DNA of 5,354 nt from positions 1-5,354 of the forward strand of contig DCIZ01000115.1 of assembly GCA_002317305.1 (NCBI GenBank), in the 5' to 3' direction. The position numbers and the translations under genes were made by a program. This document shows, one piece after another, positions 4,201-5,354 of this stretch. How positions within the stretch are numbered: the stretch's first letter is position 1; every line of letters begins with the position of its first letter. The notes under the pieces are model-generated. The model saw nothing but the letters and a program-made list of their open reading frames with translations. It had not been told where the DNA came from and ran no database searches. The stretch is from Campylobacter sp. UBA1713. Its GTDB lineage: Bacteria > Campylobacterota > Campylobacteria > Campylobacterales > Campylobacteraceae.

Positions 4201-5306
4201 ACATAAACGCCGTAAAAGCAAACGTCGACCCGCGTTACGCCGAAGCGCTAGAAAACCTCTACCAGCACAACCAAAACAGCGAAAACGCTTTGCAAGAGGT
4301 GATGCTTTACATCTCACAAAACAACACAGAATACGCAAATGCTTTGGGCGAAAAGAGTGAGATGAGTTTGGCTAGCATCGGCAAGCTCGCTGCGCAGTCG
4401 GTTACTGACAGAGCGCTCGGACAAAGCATTCGCCTCACAAGCGTTCAGCCCATGCTCTCTTACGGCTTGCTAACAGCGGCAGTGGCTAGCGATGTGCCTT
4501 TGGTAAATTTGGTCGCCATCGCAAACGCACAAGAGACTAAGGATGTCGTTTTTGGTGGCATTAGTGGCGGATTCTACCACGAAAACAACGGCGACACTTC
4601 TAAAGTTTACGGCGCGCATTTGGGAGCGAAAAAAGAATTTGGCTTTGGACTTGTGGGCGTTTCTGCTGGATTTATGCAAAGTAGCTTAGAGGGCGATGTT
4701 GTCGATGAAGAGGCAAAAGTCTTTGACGTGGGCATCTTTGCACGCGTGGGCGGCGAGAGTTTAGAGCTCGTTTCAAATTTAAATGCGGCATATGCAAAGA
4801 GTGTGCGAAATGGCGACTACAACTTTTTCGGTCAAAGAGAGCCAGAGTGGCGACAAAACTCATGGCAGGCACAGTGGTCAAACAGGCTTTTAGTCGGCGT
4901 GGGACTAAAAGGCGAAAGCGTGGAGGTGCGTCCTTATTTGCAAGCCGATGTGGGTTATGAGAAGTTAGACGCGGTTAGTGTCGGCGACTTTATGGAGACA
5001 AAAGGGCTTAGTGGCTACTACGCAAAAGCGGGCGTGGGCGTGAGTGCTAAATTTGACGGCACGGAGCTGGTTGTGGGCGCAAAACGTGTCGTTGCTAGAG
5101 AAAACGAGGAGTTTTTGGTAAGATTTAAAGGCGCAGAAAATTATAAAGCTTACAAACGCGAGCGAGGATTCGAATTTGAGGTGAGTGTAAGCGGTGGCGT
5201 AAATGTAGGGCAGACGAGCAAAATTTTCTACCGACTTGAGCTTGATGCAAACGACAAGGGCGGCTTTGGCGGCAACGGCGAAGTGGGCGTAGAGGTGAAA
5301 TTCTAG
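1290..5306 (+). CDS. Autotransporter (type Va) with N-terminal S6 serine protease domain
   Basis: This 1338-residue protein is predicted to export its own passenger to the cell surface. Residues 1-23 form a signal peptide (Lys4, hydrophobic core, likely cut after GLNA). Residues about 30-335 match the S6 (IgA1 protease) domain: VYLRDYLDMGQNKGAF near the mature N-terminus, ASVKH with His109, D143 in PDSRYTRLDK, and GDSGSG with Ser281, a plausible His/Asp/Ser triad. Residues about 360-970 are Asn/Thr/Val-rich with short alternating strands, as in a parallel beta-helix, including an imperfect repeat at HFNV (768) and HFNF (817). Residues about 975-1060 are a helical linker. Residues about 1085-1338 are the beta-barrel translocator, ending VGVEVKF with the terminal aromatic recognised by the BAM complex. 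Cysteines occur only at 214, 340 and 345. N-glycosylation sequons are DKNGT (167), EANTS (593) and DQNAT (853). Substrate is unknown: the family includes IgA1 proteases, SPATE toxins and Hap-like adhesins. I see no frameshift or truncation. Confidence 0.95.
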   Translation: MSLKTSYMGILSLASLAATGLNATNMDITNVYLRDYLDMGQNKGAFRAGTTSPTITLKNNTNLTFTNLTIPDFRASILTSGVYTNNNGVHTSSGDFTALGGAYTASVKHILNRTKQTYGPTTYTQTNQISVPTTSGNKSVAPDSRYTRLDKYVVETVGVKPINMDTDKNGTETVQEIQKLLNSSRFQTTYNGKNMTIVYRAGAGTFSAYQNLKCYERVNSSKKVVSSGAYNSSNINGQISSLNISMINTTVNGTEIYYDAFTDKNNGNWQGWYNFNSAGDSGSGVYIYDNEAKEWRYLGSHAYSYNNTAKGSAVFASGLEFEKYVAAHTQNYSRNSDRYCIYNVCFLTQDKLEKVDGNYHKDLNITGGGILTINSNLVQNGGGLIFADGKTYTLAGSGSYKGAGLDIAKNGVVNLNVTGVYGDTLHKIGEGTLKVNVAQKTSYKTGNGLTELNVKNAFERIYLTNSLATIKFGEAGFDLNKISFGYGGGTLDLNGHNAYANYINSYDFGTKITNKNAKASQLTIANTDNFLLHGNINGNINLVAISGAGRLVFDGGFEVKNATFENKNIILQGHAVEHAVATEDILKQVRKVEANTSRSYYNSGNPSEFEQPDWDTRVYNANTLNLKNATLNIMRNSNLTANITASNSYVYIGGSKLGSDGVVALDRLDSLNSAYGTEGWTVKQKLEFGSSQNDTSINVNANITATKTNIVNYANAKFGNINLNGSNYFLDFSDHITFANLTAANKSYVSSNLFKLTNASITTDNTTHFNVRQIQVTNGTLNLDVKAPASTLLNATNSNVTVKQWHSANIVGDNASHFNFDSLTLNGNNNTINANVNITKHLNLLNVGNNKTDQNATDKFHALRVNGTLTLANDSRVSVSFNKDVLLANNFAFNKNYTLVNATNLQDNRSDKTLSYYAVGLANNTTLALNSSSTNTTLSFQFVAGDKNNATLKNSTVSLQNYNSSRTPEIDINAVKANVDPRYAEALENLYQHNQNSENALQEVMLYISQNNTEYANALGEKSEMSLASIGKLAAQSVTDRALGQSIRLTSVQPMLSYGLLTAAVASDVPLVNLVAIANAQETKDVVFGGISGGFYHENNGDTSKVYGAHLGAKKEFGFGLVGVSAGFMQSSLEGDVVDEEAKVFDVGIFARVGGESLELVSNLNAAYAKSVRNGDYNFFGQREPEWRQNSWQAQWSNRLLVGVGLKGESVEVRPYLQADVGYEKLDAVSVGDFMETKGLSGYYAKAGVGVSAKFDGTELVVGAKRVVARENEEFLVRFKGAENYKAYKRERGFEFEVSVSGGVNVGQTSKIFYRLELDANDKGGFGGNGEVGVEVKF
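2121..2144 (+). other. S6 protease active-site serine motif (GDSGSG)
   Basis: These codons encode residues 278-285 of the autotransporter, including GDSGSG; Ser281 (codon AGC at 2130-2132) is the expected nucleophile. Classical IgA1 proteases and SPATEs have GDSGSP. The Gly in place of the final Pro lies outside the oxyanion-hole residues, so activity is still expected. Confidence 0.85.
4539..5303 (+). other. Autotransporter beta-barrel (translocator) domain
   Basis: Residues about 1084-1338 alternate hydrophobic and polar residues in strands such as VVFGGISGGFY, YGAHLGAKKEFG, GLVGVSAGF, VFDVGIFARVGG and YYAKAGVGVSAKF, and end VEVKF. Length (about 255 residues) and the terminal Phe fit the autotransporter barrel family. 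It is Gly/Val-rich and Asn-poor, unlike the passenger. Confidence 0.9.
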
Positions 5307-5330
5307 TAGATTCTACTCTTTTTATAGAGT
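5305..5330 (+). terminator. Weak hairpins after the autotransporter gene
   Basis: AGTAGA-T-TCTACT (5305-5317) begins within the stop codon and can fold with a short loop; it is followed by CTTTTTAT, a short U-rich tract. It overlaps a second possible stem, ACTCT-TTTTAT-AGAGT (5315-5330), so the two exclude each other. Both stems are short and AT-rich, so this is at best a modest intrinsic terminator. Confidence 0.4.
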
Positions 5331-5354
5331 TCGGTGAGCGAAGCGTGTGTAAAG

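Noticed and set aside
3611..4881. Minus-strand reading frames opposite the autotransporter gene
   Set aside because: Composition follows the complement of the A/C-rich coding strand and no ribosome binding sites or family motifs appear.

Overview
The window looks like chromosomal DNA from a Campylobacter-type epsilonproteobacterium. The signs are AT-rich, A/T-tract-dense intergenic DNA, a tRNA promoter that closely matches the Campylobacter sigma70 pattern (TTTAAGT-like element, TTTTTTG at about -16, TATAAT at -10), and coding sequence that is much more GC-rich than the spacers. The species cannot be fixed from this window; one of the less AT-rich Campylobacter species is my inference.

Left half (about 1-1050, transcribed on the minus strand). 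A strong promoter at 1016-1048 drives a tRNA cluster read right to left: tRNA-Gly(GCC), tRNA-Leu(TAA), tRNA-Cys(GCA), then tRNA-Ser(TGA). All four encode their CCA end. Between tRNA-Cys and tRNA-Ser lies a small protein gene of 44 codons with a clean ribosome binding site. Its product looks like an entericidin-family lipoprotein. After tRNA-Ser comes a GC-rich hairpin, and at the left edge the first codons of another minus-strand gene run off the window.

Middle (995-1289). This is a divergent intergenic region holding the tRNA promoter, a perfect 8-bp inverted repeat (1061-1079), a short GAAGATTCTTC palindrome and a weaker plus-strand promoter.

Right half (1290-5306, plus strand). A single 1338-residue gene encodes a classical (type Va) autotransporter. 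It has a short signal peptide, an N-terminal S6 (IgA1-protease-like) serine protease domain with an apparent His109/Asp143/Ser281 triad, a long Asn-rich beta-helical passenger, a helical linker, and a C-terminal 12-strand-type beta-barrel ending in Phe. The passenger carries three bacterial N-glycosylation sequons, one of them DQNAT. Base composition flips from C-rich to G-rich where the passenger meets the translocator. A weak hairpin follows the stop codon.

The tRNA cluster and the autotransporter diverge from a shared intergenic region and are probably independent units. I see no insertion sequence, CRISPR array or integration site. The least ordinary items are the lipoprotein gene inside the tRNA cluster and the potentially glycosylated S6 autotransporter.
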